From Paulinella micropora (taxonomy: Eukaryota; Cercozoa; Imbricatea; Euglyphida; Paulinellidae), in NCBI GenBank assembly GCA_019918135.1, contig WBZZ01005935.1, positions 93,501 through 157,500 on the forward strand: a stretch of 64,000 nt of DNA. Reading direction: 5' to 3'. The notes below the pieces were generated by a model. The model did no database searches, was not told the DNA's origin, and saw only the letters and a list, made by a program, of their open reading frames with translations. A program made the translations under genes and the position numbers. Numbering within the stretch: the first letter of the stretch is position 1; each line of letters opens with the position of its first letter. This document shows, piece by piece, positions 1 through 11,361 of this stretch.

Positions 1-1
1 G

Positions 2-1672
2 AAGCAGCTGCTAAACTACCAGACGCATGCTGGTTTGCAGGAAATCGTCTTGTCCAGCACAGAAACACTGGACCTAGACCTAACAAAAGCTTCTGACAAG
101 CCCGTGATTCTCGCGCCCCTGACCGGAGCGTGCAAAGGCTTGGCGGAACGGCTCCCACAACTGCGTCATCAGGCACAGGACCAGCAACTCGACATCCGCG
201 TCCGCGTCCCGAACACAAACTCGGCGGGGGCTTGCGCCCTTGTCGAAGCCGCACTGTTGCACGCCGATGAGCTTGAATTGCACGGCCTGCAGCAGCTGTC
301 AGAGCTGGGCGCCGACAGCTGCGGCTACAGGGCCATCACAGCCGCGTGTATTACGCTGGTGAACTGTGGTCCCGCCACGGCCGCCCCAGGCTTGCCGCAG
401 GTTTGGGACCTGTCTAGATCGCAGCGCGTGGTGTGGGGACAGCTACACCTGAACAACAGCCCTGCCTGCAGCTTCAAGCTGCCGAGCAACAGCCTAGTGC
501 TCTGCCTGACAGTTGACACAGATTCCGACGGCCGCTACGACCTCTCTCAGCGTGTTCAAAACGCCGACTTGGCCCACCTGCGGAACCTGAAGTTGATATG
601 CTCAGGCTCCGTCCCGGAGGCGCCCATTTTCTCAGCTGCACCGGCGGCTACGGGCCTGTCAGACCTTTCGCTAGAGTACGTGCCTAGACAGCAAGACTTG
701 GACGAATGGCACAAGGGGCTGCAAGAGCAGTTGAGCGAGGTATTGTAGTCACAGAGCGCTCAAGACCTGGTTGACATCATCAAGCGCTACACCAGGCCCA
801 ATCCCGCGACACGCGCCCTGACAGCTGAATCACTGAAACGGCTGGCGCTGGCGCGCGACAGAAGCAGCACAGCCATCAGCTTCAAACGTTTCCAACTGGC
901 GCCCTGTGTCCTGCCCTGGCTGCAAGCCGCGTTTGCCGAGACCAAAGAGGGCCCAGCAGGGGCCTGCAGGCTCTCAGCCTGCGAATTGCACCCAGAATTG
1001 GACCCGGCGCAGCTGGCAAAACAGCTGCGTGTCTGGCTGCCGTCGCTGCAGGTGCTCTCTCTGGAAGGCTGCCGTTTCGTAGACGACGCGTTCTGCCGGG
1101 AGCTCTTAGCCGAACGTGAGCCGGGCCCCACGCCCACGCAAGCACCGCGGTTGCAGAAACTGGACCTGACTGGCACGAGTGTGCAGCGCTTCCACCTGCA
1201 CACCGCCCGGCTGGGGCGGGAGCTGCGCTGCCTGCGCGTGCCTAGCCTGCAGCCACTTCTTTCCACGGGCGAGCAGCAGCAAGCAGTGTGGACTCACTTG
1301 CAAGAGCTGGTCGTGGCCAAGCCCTGCCGGGCCCAGGACTGGGCGGCGTGCCTGCGTGCGCCGGAGCCCAAGTTTCCCAGTCTGCGCAAGCTCCAGCTCC
1401 AGCTCGAGGAGGGGGCTGCTGCGGCAGACGTCTGGCTTACCACTGCGCAGCAATGCCCGCAACTTCAACATTGGACGGTGCGTGACCAGAAACATGGCCT
1501 GAGTCTCTCTCTGGCCCGCCGCTTGGCTCAGATGGCTGAGGGCAAGCCCGCGTGGGATGCGCGGGCGAGCTGGGTGTTGGATCTCCGAGGTAGTCGCTTT
1601 AGCTACCAAGAGCTCTTGCCATTCTTGCAGAACGAAAACCTGCAGTGCCTCTTCGACCTGCCAAGCACATGA
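2..1672 (+). CDS. Leucine-rich-repeat protein, 5'-truncated, with one in-frame stop
   Basis: The reading frame is already open at the window edge, so the start lies outside. It runs in one frame to a TGA at 1670-1672, broken only by a TAG at 746-748. The sequence between that stop and the next methionine (986) still reads as protein, so this is one gene and not two. The product has irregular leucine-rich stretches (for example LQVLSLEGCRF and LQKLDLTGTSV), typical of LRR proteins of the F-box/LRR or RNI kind. LRRs bind other proteins; in F-box proteins they choose the ubiquitination substrate. No F-box is visible in the part present. A hairpin follows the gene. The LRR call is fairly sure; the F-box link is inference from SKP1 and other F-box genes in the window. 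Confidence 0.6.
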
Positions 1673-1715
1673 AAAAAAAAAGAAAAAAAAACGCTAACTC
1701 TTCCCCCCACAATCG

Positions 1716-1752
1716 CCGCCGCACAAACCGCTGCCGACGGTTTGTGCGGCGG
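1716..1752. terminator. 15-bp perfect inverted repeat between two genes
   Basis: The arms CCGCCGCACAAACCG and CGGTTTGTGCGGCGG are separated by a 7-base loop. The hairpin sits 44 bases after the stop of the LRR gene and upstream of the next start, so a role in transcript 3'-end formation is plausible. It could equally be an operator-like palindrome. The rest of the spacer (1673-1989) holds an A-rich run, a short GT repeat and a CT-rich tract. Confidence 0.6.
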
Positions 1753-1989
1753 TTTGTTATCATTTTTAAGTAAAAATACTTTTGTGTGTGTGTGTGTGTA
1801 CTCGAGGGGAGGGGGGGGGGCATGCCCCGTCCCTCTCTCTCTCTCTCTTTCTCTCTCCTTTCCGTCTTTCTTTTCTTCTCTTCTTGTCCCCTCTCTCTTC
1901 CACCTAAATGCCCTTCCAGCAGCAGCGAGCGGCGCGACGTCGCAAGCAGCAGCGCCGCAAAGCGCGAGAGCGTAGGACAGCAGACGGAC

Positions 1990-2841
1990 ATGCCCAGCAA
2001 GAGCCCGGCGCCGAGGCGTACTGTTGTCTACCTGCTGTGGGAGCAGGAGCTGAACCCCATGCCTCAGCTCTGGTCGCCCAAGTCGCGCCATCCACAGCGC
2101 ATAATGTTGCGCGACGAAATTACCATCCACGCATTGCCGCGCGTGCTGGCGGAGCCATGCCTCCTGCAAATTACGCACCACCCCCCGCCACCAGGCGCAG
2201 CCCGCTTACGCGTGTCGCTGCGGGCTATCATAAATTACGGGGAGGCACTGGACAGCGTGTTGCAACAGACGCCGGACGCCTGGGACGCAGTCTTGCAGGC
2301 CTGGCGAGCTGTGCTGCAGGGTGCTGCGGCGGTGTGCAAGAAGTTGGGGTTGCCCCCCCTGGTGGAGCTACTCACGACCACTGGCCCGCCACCACCGCCC
2401 CGCACACAAATCGTGCTGCTGGCCGCGCGACTGCTGCGGCTGCCCCAGCAAGCAGAGGCCGAGGCTCTCGCGCGGGTTGTGCTGACACTGGAAGCTATGG
2501 CCGCCGGCGAGCCCGAACCCCCCCCCCCTTGTGAGGTAGCGGTAGACATAAAGCGCAGGTGCGTTGTGTGCGAGAACAAGGGCTCACTCGGAGTGCAAAT
2601 CCAGACGTGCTGCCTCGACAATGGTCTGTGCAAGCGCCCGCGCTGCCGCACGATATTCGAGCGTCAGTACTGCCCCGGCAACCCGGACTTTTGCAACCTG
2701 TGCCGTGCGCAAACCGAACAGGTCTTCGCGCTGGGCGACATTCGGCTGCAGCCGGGTCCTGCCTGGGGCAAAACAAGGCGCATGCTACGGGCCTTTAGCG
2801 ACCAGGCCGCGCGGTCCCTCGGAAATTACTACAAAAAATAA
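1990..2841 (+). CDS. Cys-rich protein with C-terminal zinc-binding-like domain
   Basis: The frame is open further upstream, but that part is a CT microsatellite translation, so the ATG at 1990 is preferred. An ATG at 1908 in another frame is an alternative that would need a frameshift. The first 180 residues are proline/leucine-rich and unrecognised. Residues about 190-250 carry a dense cysteine cluster (CVVCENKG, CCLDNGLCKRPRC, YCPGNPDFCNLC) that would fit two or more zinc sites. The stop codon is embedded in an AATAAA signal. No family was recognised; a zinc-dependent regulatory or structural role is only a guess. Confidence 0.6.
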   Translation: MPSKSPAPRRTVVYLLWEQELNPMPQLWSPKSRHPQRIMLRDEITIHALPRVLAEPCLLQITHHPPPPGAARLRVSLRAIINYGEALDSVLQQTPDAWDAVLQAWRAVLQGAAAVCKKLGLPPLVELLTTTGPPPPPRTQIVLLAARLLRLPQQAEAEALARVVLTLEAMAAGEPEPPPPCEVAVDIKRRCVVCENKGSLGVQIQTCCLDNGLCKRPRCRTIFERQYCPGNPDFCNLCRAQTEQVFALGDIRLQPGPAWGKTRRMLRAFSDQAARSLGNYYKK

Positions 2842-2930
2842 AGGTAGAGTTTTTTTTTTTAGTTCACTTTTTCTAAAATAAAACAAAAGGTCTAAACAAG
2901 TTCATGCGAGAACAAGGTCTTTTTTTTATA

Positions 2931-5673
2931 TTACGAACATGCGTCGAGGTCCCTAAAGACCTGGTCAAGCAGCGCTTGTCTGAGGCGCAGGCTGGTGCGC
3001 GACGGTCCGTCGGGTCTGAAGAAGGGCTGTTCATCGTCGGGCATCATTAGATTTTGCCACAGGAATGAGACTAGGAGCAGCCAGGGCTCCCCCAGGGCCG
3101 TGCCAAGGTCGGTGGCCCGGCGGGAGCAGCTGACCTGCATGGCCCGAGCCAACGACCAGAGAGCGCAGACGCCTTCGTGTCCCCGTTGGTCCGGCCCGAG
3201 CAGTGCGCTCGCCGATCTCCCCCGGGCGGTCGGCCGCGGGGGGCCGCGGGGGGCCACGGAGCGACACGGTAAAACCACGCCTTTCGAAGGCTGCGGACAA
3301 GGGACCAGCCAAACATTGCCACCCGTCGGCCAGCGCGTCCGTGTCTGTGCTGACGGGATTGTACACGTACACAGGGGTGATTCCCTGGGGTTTGCCTCCG
3401 CCGGGTGCTGCCGCGTTGTCTGTTTCGGGTTGGTCGACAAACACGAGCAGTGAGTGCCAATCAGCAACATCACTTGCGCGAGCGCGCAGCAAGAAAGTAC
3501 ATGCTGGCTGCGCTCCTGGTGCGTCAGCCCCAGCCCCGCGCAAGAGTGTGTGCAAGCAGCACCCGCGGACAGAGCCCGCGAAAGGGCCTGCCGCGCAGGT
3601 ACCGGAATTGATTGAGGCGCCGCAGAACCGGGTCGCGCGCCCGGGGCTCAATACCGCCCAGAAAAGCGTGCGCCGCCTCGATCCGGCCCATGCCAAAACT
3701 CACCGACCCGTCTCTCAGGTAGCGAGGGTTCAGCTGCGGGTTGTAGCGGCGGCCGACGTCTTGCACGCAGCGCAGCCACCACGCCATCACCCAGCCCTCC
3801 TCCTGCCGCCCGTACCGCACCGCCAAGTCACAGCCTAAGACACCCGAAATGCGCGCAAGCGCCGAGCGTACCGGCGCTTGCCCGGCACCGCCCGCTGCAC
3901 ACCGCGTGCTGCGCCAGCCGGCACCGCAGGCTGCGCCACGGGCTAGAAACTCCAAGCACGTGTGCGCTGCTGCACACTCCCAGGCCCGCGCAAACTCGGG
4001 GCCCGCGGGCCCATAACCGCGCCCTGGCACCCGCTCCAAGGGCAGGTCCAGATCGCTGGTAAAGCTGCGGAGGCGCCTGCTCTTGCGATACGCAACGACC
4101 AGCGTATCATAGAGCCTGATTATCCGGAAGAGGTCAGGCCCGCCGACATAGAAGGCGTCGCCCACCTTGTACACCCTGGTGTCTAACACGTAGTTCCGCA
4201 GGTGGCAGCCTGTGGTCTGCGGGAAGTTCTCCGGGTCACCGCTAGAGCCCGGGGCTGCTGCCGAGGCTGTGAGGGCGCGGAGAGTTGTGTCTAGGCTTTT
4301 CTCGAAGAAGTCCAGCACCTGCCCCAGCTCTAGCGGTGGATCGCTCGCTTGGGCCGGCGTCGCGAGCCTCCCGCGCAGAAGCCTGGCCAGTGCCGCTCCC
4401 ACTCCCAGGCACGCCGCTACACTCAGCGCCCGCTCCGTGCCGGCTTGCGCACAAGCTAGCGCCAGAACGGGCCGCAGCCGCGGCGGGGGGCACAGGACAC
4501 AGACGGGGTCGCGTTCTAAGGCCAGGTCGACGAGTGCGCCCCTGATGAAATCATCGTGGGCTGGCCGAGCAAGCGCTGCGCGGATGTCTAGCAAGCACAA
4601 CTCTGTCCTGGTGCCTATGTCTACAGAGAAGAAAGGGGAGCCTGCCAGCAACTCGCAGACCTCCCGCAAAATCATCAATGCTTGTTGCTGTGGTTGCCAC
4701 TGCAGCCGACCGAGCAGCTCGGCCAGCTCCTCCTGGCGCTTCTGGCCCCGCGGGCCCTCGCTTGGGCCGCCTTCTTGCGCCTCCTCCGGTGCCGGCCCAA
4801 GCGAGGGGTGCTGGCATCGCAGGTAGTGCAGCGCGGCGCGGACGATGGTAGATTTTGACGGGCGTGTTATTTCCGTCGTGTCGCAGTCGTACGGGCAGAC
4901 CAAGCCCGGGCCGAGGGGGACGCGCGCGCCGACCGCCGGGCTAGCTCGTCACTGGCCAGCCGGCAGGCCTCCAGCAGCTCCGGTGTCCAGATCTGTCCAT
5001 CCGCGGCTTTTTGTATAATCCACCAGATGGGGTCGTAGGGCAGGCTTGTGCTAGCTCTTAAAAAATTCCACTCCAAGCGGCACGTGTTCGCTAAGGTTAA
5101 TACCACCTGTCGATCCTCGGTTTCCGTCCCCGCCAGCCTCTGCCCCGCTCTGAGATAGCTAGAGAGGCATGCATTCCGCCAAGCACAGAGCGCGCAAGGG
5201 GCGGCACCGGCTCCGGCATGGGGCTGGGGCCCTCCTGCAGCCCCCTGTACGCCCGCGCCTCCGCGGGCGGGCTCGCCGCCCAGGGAAGAAGCGCGCCCGT
5301 GCCGTGCACGCTGCAGCAGGGCCCCGCGGGGACCGAGGCTGGCACAACAGGTAGACCACCGACAATCTGGTATTCCGTGCAGCCAGGGCCACGCGTCCAG
5401 CAACAGTGCCAGCACGGTCCTGGCCCGCTCCGGGGGCGTCTGCGCTTCGCCGGGCTCGGCTGCGTAGTGCCCGCACTTGTCGCACACGAGCTTGAAGCTA
5501 GTCAGACAGCTGGGGCCTAGCTTGTACTTGCGCACTAGTCGTACAATGACGGGTATTTCTCGCAGCGGGCACACAACTGGCAGGTTGAGCTCGCGCCTCG
5601 AGCACGGTCGGCCTCCGATGGAGGCAAACACACGCGCGCTCAGAAAGCACGAACACACCCCCTGGTCCGACAT
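2931..5673 (-). CDS. Large unknown protein, one gene broken by about three frameshifts
   Basis: Three overlapping minus-strand frames follow one another without new ATG codons. The first starts at ATG 5673 and runs to about 4900, the second from there to about 3540, the third to about 3220, and the last to a TGA at 2931. The changes of frame fall in G/C-rich runs (near 4905, 3535 and 3195-3250). Taken as one gene it would encode roughly 910 residues. Early residues show paired cysteines (CPLREIP, CDKCGHY) that may bind zinc; later parts are leucine-rich, with a YKVGDAFYVGGPDLF stretch. I do not recognise the family. It could be two genes, but the second frame has no ATG near its beginning, which argues for one. 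Confidence 0.5.
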
Positions 5674-5776
5674 GTATCGGATGTTATTAGTACAGATTCC
5701 TTGGCTTCTATGACGCACCCTAAAAGTACGGAAAAGAATACACTGAATTAAAGTTCGACTATCTGACACCTGGCAC

Positions 5777-5848
5777 TGAGAACGAGGACCGGAAGGGAGA
5801 ACGAGGACCGGAAGGGAGAACGACCGGAAGGGAGAACGAGGACCGGAC
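5777..5848. repeat. Short tandem repeat, 20-base GAACGAGGACCGGAAGGGA-type unit
   Basis: About three and a half copies of a 20-base GA-rich unit, one copy shortened, followed by a G run. It lies directly upstream of the start of the minus-strand gene ending at 5673. The sequence CTGGCACTGAGAA just before it (5770-5782) recurs at 10955-10967. Confidence 0.8.
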
Positions 5849-5955
5849 GGGGGGGGGGGGGGGTTAACTCCTCAAGATTTCAATCCGATCCGCGCCACAC
5901 AAGTTTGACAGAATGTTCTTTTAATTAAAAGCTTGACAGAATTTGCAAATTTAAT

Positions 5956-6683
5956 TTATACGTAGACGAAACCACCGACGGAAATCCTAGCAGTTATGCA
6001 AAGAACCAAGACGGTTTCTCCGTTGATATCGCTGACAGTGCGCTTGGCGTTAGGCTCTCGCGGCGGGCTGGCGTCCGCCGCAAGCCAGCCCCCTATGCGG
6101 GAATCCGCGGTGCGAGCAAGCCATCGTGCTTGGAGCAGCGCGCGATTGCTAGAGCAGACAAAGACGTATGTGTGCACAAGGGCGGGTGTGGAGGGGCACG
6201 ATGTGGGACAGGACAGGACCTCATAACCCCCGCAAAGGGAATTACATCACCCGGCCAGAGCTCCAAGCAGTTGGTGCGTAGCCCCAGGCCAGCGGGCTCT
6301 CGTGTCGGATCGACCGCAACGACGAGCTCCGAGCTAGAGACGACTCGGGGGGTCGAGCTCTCTTGGGCTGAGCGTTTGAGAGCCTGCTCCACGTCGCAGA
6401 GGTAGACATCCCGTGTTGGGCAAATTTGGCTCCGGCCAGAAGTTGCGTCAAACGAACTGGGTCTAGACATGAACACCAACGTCAGCCGAAATCCTCCCGT
6501 GAGAGATTTTTGCTGACCTTTGCGGAGTGACGACGTAACCAACGAGAGCATCGAGCGTTGGCGAGCCGTCCCCAGATTGCACAATATGCAATCTTGGATA
6601 TTCTGCTTGTCCCAGAACCAAAGCAAGAGCATGCAGCGGTTCTGAAACTCTCTGCACTGTCTTTTGCTAGCTGATTCTTCCAT
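5956..6683 (-). CDS. SET-domain-like protein (putative lysine methyltransferase), one frameshift
   Basis: Start ATG at 6683. The middle contains GLGLRTNCLELWPGDVIPFAG, matching the opening of SET domains (G-x-G-hydrophobic, then an 'x-x-G-x-x-I-x-x-(Y/F)-x-G' strand). After a change of frame near 6170, the last part has EPNAKRTVS and LCITARISVGGFVYV, matching the C-terminal SET strand in which N-A residues and an 'A-x-R-x-I-x-x-G' turn form the knot. SET enzymes methylate protein lysines, often histones. The usual E-E-L and the final D-Y after the glycine are not conserved, so activity is uncertain. At about 240 residues it is a small SET protein, as known from chloroviruses. It diverges from the repeat-bearing frame that begins at 6711. 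Confidence 0.5.
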
Positions 6684-6714
6684 CACCGAACAGAGCGCGT
6701 TTACTGCAAGATGA

Positions 6715-8250
6715 CGGCACCAAAATCCCATAACACACAAAAATCAAAACACGAAATCACGACGAAAACCACAAAAACGAAAAATCTGCGCACAGAGCCA
6801 AAAACACAAAACGAAACCACGAAAACGAAAAGTCTGCGCACAGAGCCGAAAACACGAAATAGAAAACACGACAAAACGAAACCAAACCACGAAATCGAAA
6901 CGAAACCACGAAATCTGCGCACAGAGCCAAAAACACGAAATAGAAAACACAAAATCTGCGCACAGAGCCAAAAACACGAAATAGAAAACACGAAATCGAA
7001 ACGAAACTACGAAAACGAAACGAAAACACGAAATCGAAACGAAAACACGAAAACGAAATCGAAACGAAAACACGAAAACGAAACGAAAACACGAAAACAA
7101 AACGAAAACACGAAAACGAAATCGAAACGAAAACACGAAATCGAAACGAGAACACGAAAACGAAATCGAAACGAAAACACGAAATCGAAACGAGAACACG
7201 AAAACGAAATCGAAACGAAAACACGAAAACAAAACGAAAACAAAACGAAAACACGAAAACGAAAACGAAACGAAAACACGAAAACGAAACGAAAACACGA
7301 AATCGAAACGAAAACACGAAATCGAAACGAGACACGAAATCTAAACGAAAACACGATATCGAAACGAGACACGAAATCTAAACGAAAACACGAAAACAAA
7401 ACGAAAACACGAAAACGAAAACGAAACAAAAACACGAAAACGAAACGAAAACACGAAAACGAAAACGAAAACACGAACACGAAATCGAAACGAAAACACG
7501 AAATCGAAACGAAAACACGAAAACAAAACAAAAACACGAAAACGAAATCGAAACAAAAACACGAAATCGAAACGAAAACACGAAAACAAAACGAGAACAC
7601 GAAAACGAAATCGAAACGAAAACACGAAAACAAAACGAAAACACGAAAACGAAAACGAAACGAAAACACGAAAACGAAACGAAAACACGAAAACAAAACG
7701 AAAACACGATAACGAAACGAAACGAAAACACGAAATCGAAACGAAAACACGATATCGACACGAGACACGAAATCTAAACGAAAACACGAAAACAAAACGA
7801 AAACACGAAAACGAAAACGAAACAAAAACACGAAAACGAAACGAAAACACGAAAACGAAAACCAAAACACGAACACGAAATCGAAACGAAAACACGAAAA
7901 CAAAACGAAAACACGAAAACGAAATCGAAACAAAAACACGAAATCGAAACGAAAACACGAAAACAAAACGAAAACACGAAAACGAAATCGAAACAAAAAC
8001 ACGAAAACGAAACGAAAACACGAAAACGAAAACGAAAACGAAAACACGAAAACGAAACGAAAACACGAAATCGAAACGAAAACACGAAATCGAAACGAAA
8101 ACACGAAAACAAAACGAAAACACGAAAACGAAAACGAAAACGAAACGAAAACACGAAAACGAAAACGAAAACACGAACACGAAATCGAAACGAAAACACG
8201 AAAACGAAACGAAAACACGAAAACACGAAATCGAAACGAAAACAAGATTT
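6715..8250. repeat. 1.5-kb purine-rich minisatellite of AAAACACGAAA / AATCGAAACG units
   Basis: The plus strand is made almost only of A, C and G, in degenerate 9-11 base units built on AAAACACGA, AAACGA and AAATCGAAACG. The left end (6780-6990) also carries four copies of a longer unit, ATCTGCGCACAGAGCCA. Because T is so rare, several frames stay open for hundreds of codons on both strands; a plus-strand frame from ATG 6711 would give a 333-residue K/T/N/R/E-repeat protein. I take these frames as by-products of composition. The repeat might be an origin or packaging element, or simple slippage expansion. Confidence 0.85.
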
Positions 8251-8628
8251 TGAGACTGGAAATCTAGATACAAATTGGAACACAGAGATCCAAAAACAGG
8301 TTGCGGCTAGTGGCTCTCTCAGCCTCAAGCACAACTTCCTTTTGCAAGGTTTAAAAACCACTGTCTGGCAAAATATGCAAAATTTACGCGCACAATCCAT
8401 CCAAGGATGGGATTTTAACCGCGAAAGGCGTGTAACTCTTTTTTTTTCTGACCGGCCGTACCATAACTCAACATTTTTCAGGAAAAAAACTTTTCCTGGT
8501 AAATCGGTCAGTTTGTCTCGATAGACGTTACCTTGCAAAAACAATTTTTCTGGCGCGATTCCATGTGCAGATTCATTTGCAATATGACAATCCCTTAGGA
8601 TTGCAACGCCTAGGCAGTGCCTAAGCAT
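8251..8628 (-). other. Possible small gene next to the minisatellite
   Basis: From ATG 8628 the minus strand has about 118 residues of ordinary-looking sequence (basic, with motifs such as KVFFLKNVELWYGR and CIFCQTV) before running open-ended into the minisatellite. The composition differs from the repeat, so part of it may be a real exon or gene whose end was overrun by repeat expansion. No family was recognised. The following spacer (8640-9224) holds no convincing gene, only GT- and C-rich simple sequence. Confidence 0.25.
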
Positions 8629-9224
8629 TCTCTGCAACCTATTTGCCTCTAATATGAGGGCTTTTGCTTCTGAAGTCTGGAAGGCCTAAGCAAAGAACAA
8701 AACGTGTGCGCCAAGCTGTGCTAGCTTTGCAAAATATGATTGTACCTCCCAGAGTTGGTTGGCGTTAAGATCTAACGCGCCAATGACCAGCCTCTTCACT
8801 AGCAAAACAGCCAGGCATTTAAGAGTGTCAAGTCTTGCTCGCAGCAAGAGCAAGGATGGTGATGGGCTGTGAGCTTACGGGGATAAGCTTACGGGGATAG
8901 CTAGTCTTGATGACGGAGGGTTCTTTTGCATTTGTAACCGTTTGAGCTCGAGGGTTTTGCATAAGCTAAGAGAGACCGCACGGCGCCCTTTGCTTTTAGT
9001 GTGTGTGTGTTTGTTTCTTTTTTGGGTGCCCCCCCCCCTTCTCTCCCCAGAAAAAAGAAACCGACTCGCTTCATGTTCTTGCTTTTGCGCACTGGTTTGA
9101 AAATACACTTCTTTCAAGTACTTATCTGTGTGTGCTCTTTCAAGTACTTATCTGTGCGTGCTCGGGGGGGGGTTTGGAGTGGATGAGAGTGTGTTCGCAC
9201 CAAAAAGCCTGACTCACTTTGTTC

Positions 9225-10855
9225 ATGAGGCAACGCAGACGCGCTGTAGCCAAGCACTTGTTGCCGTCGTCGAGAGCCGAGGGGGAGGTTGAGGACGCGT
9301 CCCGGGCTAGGGCGCGCCGTGCTGCCAATCGCATGGCTACACGAGATCACGTCCTCATAGCAGTTGCGCAAAGAGGAGGGCGCAATATTCGCAGCCGCCC
9401 GTCCACGGTGACAACGAACTTGACCCGTGGCTTCCGAACGTCCAGGGCGCAGCGTGGGCGACCACGACGCTGGGGCACCGCTCCCTTGCCAAATAAGAAG
9501 GAGAGTAAATCAGCAACTTCTGTAGAGCGCGCGCGTCGTCTTGCTAGCCCGGAGTCGCACGCTGGCGACGACGACGACAACGACGAGGTGAGTATGCAAG
9601 TGGAGGGTGTGCGGGGTGAAGAAGAGCCAGCTCTCGCACGGGCCGAGGAGGGTGTCAAGAGCCCGACGCTGGCCGAGCCGCAGCAGCCAGGCGAGATCTC
9701 ACCGTCATTCAAGCTGTTTACACCCCTCATGCGCAGCCCAGACGAGTGTGCAGAAGACGACGGCGCAGGGGGGCTGCAGGAAAAAGAAGACGACGATCAC
9801 TCGCAGGCGCCTTTGCCCGACCTCCCCCAAGCTCGGCAATCAGCTTCCCCAGCGTCGCCGGCTGAAGCAGCGACGCTGAGGGCTGTGCATGTCCCCTGTT
9901 TTCCTACCGCCGCCCCCAGCGTCGTCGCCCAACCTTTGGAGAAGAAGATTTACGACTGGGACAAGATTGCACAGGCCACAGAGGTAAAGTGCCCCGGCTG
10001 CCTTCTGCGCATAGCGGCAGACGGCTGCCACCGCTGCGTCGGCTGCGACCGTGCCACCCACCCGTTTGACGCCTGCTCAATAGCCATCGGCGAGGAAGGC
10101 CATGGGCAGGCACGCATGTGTATGCCTTGCCACCAGGTTCAGCACGCAGAGAACAAGGGCCAGCGCCAGCGCCAGCAGCAGCAGCAGCAGCGCCCGCCCG
10201 CGCTGCCCCCGATGGCCCCGCGCCAACCTTTGCGCTTCAACGCTCTACACGGAGCCTTACCTAACCTGTATGAAGCACTGAGGTCAACCAGGCCCGCCTC
10301 GTCCTACAGCAAGCAAAGTCTCTGTCCTCGCGCCGGATCTGGCGCGCCTCCGAGAAGAAGTGGCTTTGCCTGCGCAAGTCCTGCCTCCGAGCCAACGATT
10401 ACGTCCTACTTCCAGACGGGGGGGATCAGCCGTGCCAGAACTGCGCCACGCCCATGCAGTACGCCAAGAGCCGTAACCCCACGGGCTACAAGTGGGGGGC
10501 GATTCGCTACACCTGCGCTACCTACGGCTGCAAGGCGGTGGCGACTACCTTCTGCATGCCCAGCTGGGAGTGCTTCTGCAACGCCTGCGGCGTGGTGGAG
10601 CTGCAAGCCGCCGCCTCCTACATCAACAGCCCTTGCGTGGGCTGCGCCCAGACCAGCGTGCGGCTCAGCGGAGATCTACTGGTGCCACTTTGCGCTGATT
10701 GCCCCGTGCCCGTGCCCGACTCGGAGAGGCTGAAAGCGGCGGAACCTCGTGCCAAGCCTAGTGGTGCTCCCTTGCAGCCCAGCGTGTGCGCAGGCGAAGA
10801 AGAAATAGAAGACGTAGAAGAACAGCTCCCGGGGGATGACACGGACTCTGATTAA
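9225..10855 (+). CDS. Cys-rich zinc-binding-like protein with acidic ends, one frameshift
   Basis: Start ATG at 9225 (a second in-frame ATG lies at 9333). The N-terminal half is disordered, with D/E runs and Ala-Pro-Ser segments. Around residues 255-310 there is CPGCLLRIAADGCHRCVGC followed by MCMPCHQ, a RING/PHD-like spacing. A change of frame near 10280 then leads into a second cluster (PCQNCATPMQ, CATYGCKAV, CFCNACG, CVGCAQT, LCADC) and an acidic tail ending at TAA 10853-10855. A glutamine run precedes the break. Two zinc-binding regions suggest a nucleic-acid or protein-interaction role, perhaps a transcription factor or ubiquitin ligase. No family is assigned. An AATAAA lies about 65 bases past the stop. 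Confidence 0.6.
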
Positions 10856-11077
10856 AGGGGGAGAGGGGGGGGGGGGAGAGAGTCCATGTTTGTTTTTCTT
10901 AAAGTCTTTTTAATCCAATGAATAAAATGTCTTTGCTACCCTTGGGTGTTACATCTGGCACTGAGAATTAGGAGACGGAGAGTGAAGAGGCCGACCGGTT
11001 TATTATTATCACCTCGTAGAACATTAAAACAACTTTTTATTTTTTCCCTTGTAGACCCGAGCTCTCCCTCACAAAAC

Positions 11078-11150
11078 ACCGCGTGTGAAGCACGCGGCTA
11101 CGAACATGAAAACGTAGCCACGCTAGCGACTGCTCTTCTTGGTAAAAAAA
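11078..11150 (+). pseudogene. Remnant related to the Cys-rich gene at 24930
   Basis: A short stretch reads ACEARGYEHENVATLATALL, closely resembling ACESCYEHENLATVATVA in the gene at 24930-25604. One cysteine of the pair is lost, and the surroundings show no full gene. This looks like a decayed copy. The remainder of the spacer (10856-11361) contains G-run tracts and AATAAA-like sites. Confidence 0.45.
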
Positions 11151-11361
11151 TTAGATATAAATTTGACATCAATTAAAACTCGTAGAGTGAAGTCTAGGCA
11201 GCAGCCGCCGGGGATGCTGCCGGGGAGGGGGCAGCAGCCGGGGGGGGGGGGGGGGGGAGAGAGAAAAAAAAAGGGGGGGGAGAAGAAAACCTGGTCTCAA
11301 TCCCCCCCCCCTCTCCCCCACCTCCTCCAGCCTTAGTTTGTCAATAGTGGGGGGCACGCTC

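Noticed and set aside
746-985. Short intron explaining the first in-frame stop
   Set aside because: Only a GT...AG of a few bases would remove the TAG, and the sequence on both sides reads as protein in one frame.
6711-8245. Long open frames (over 300 codons on both strands) in the minisatellite
   Set aside because: Frames stay open on several frames at once because the repeat lacks T on one strand; the products are pure unit repeats.
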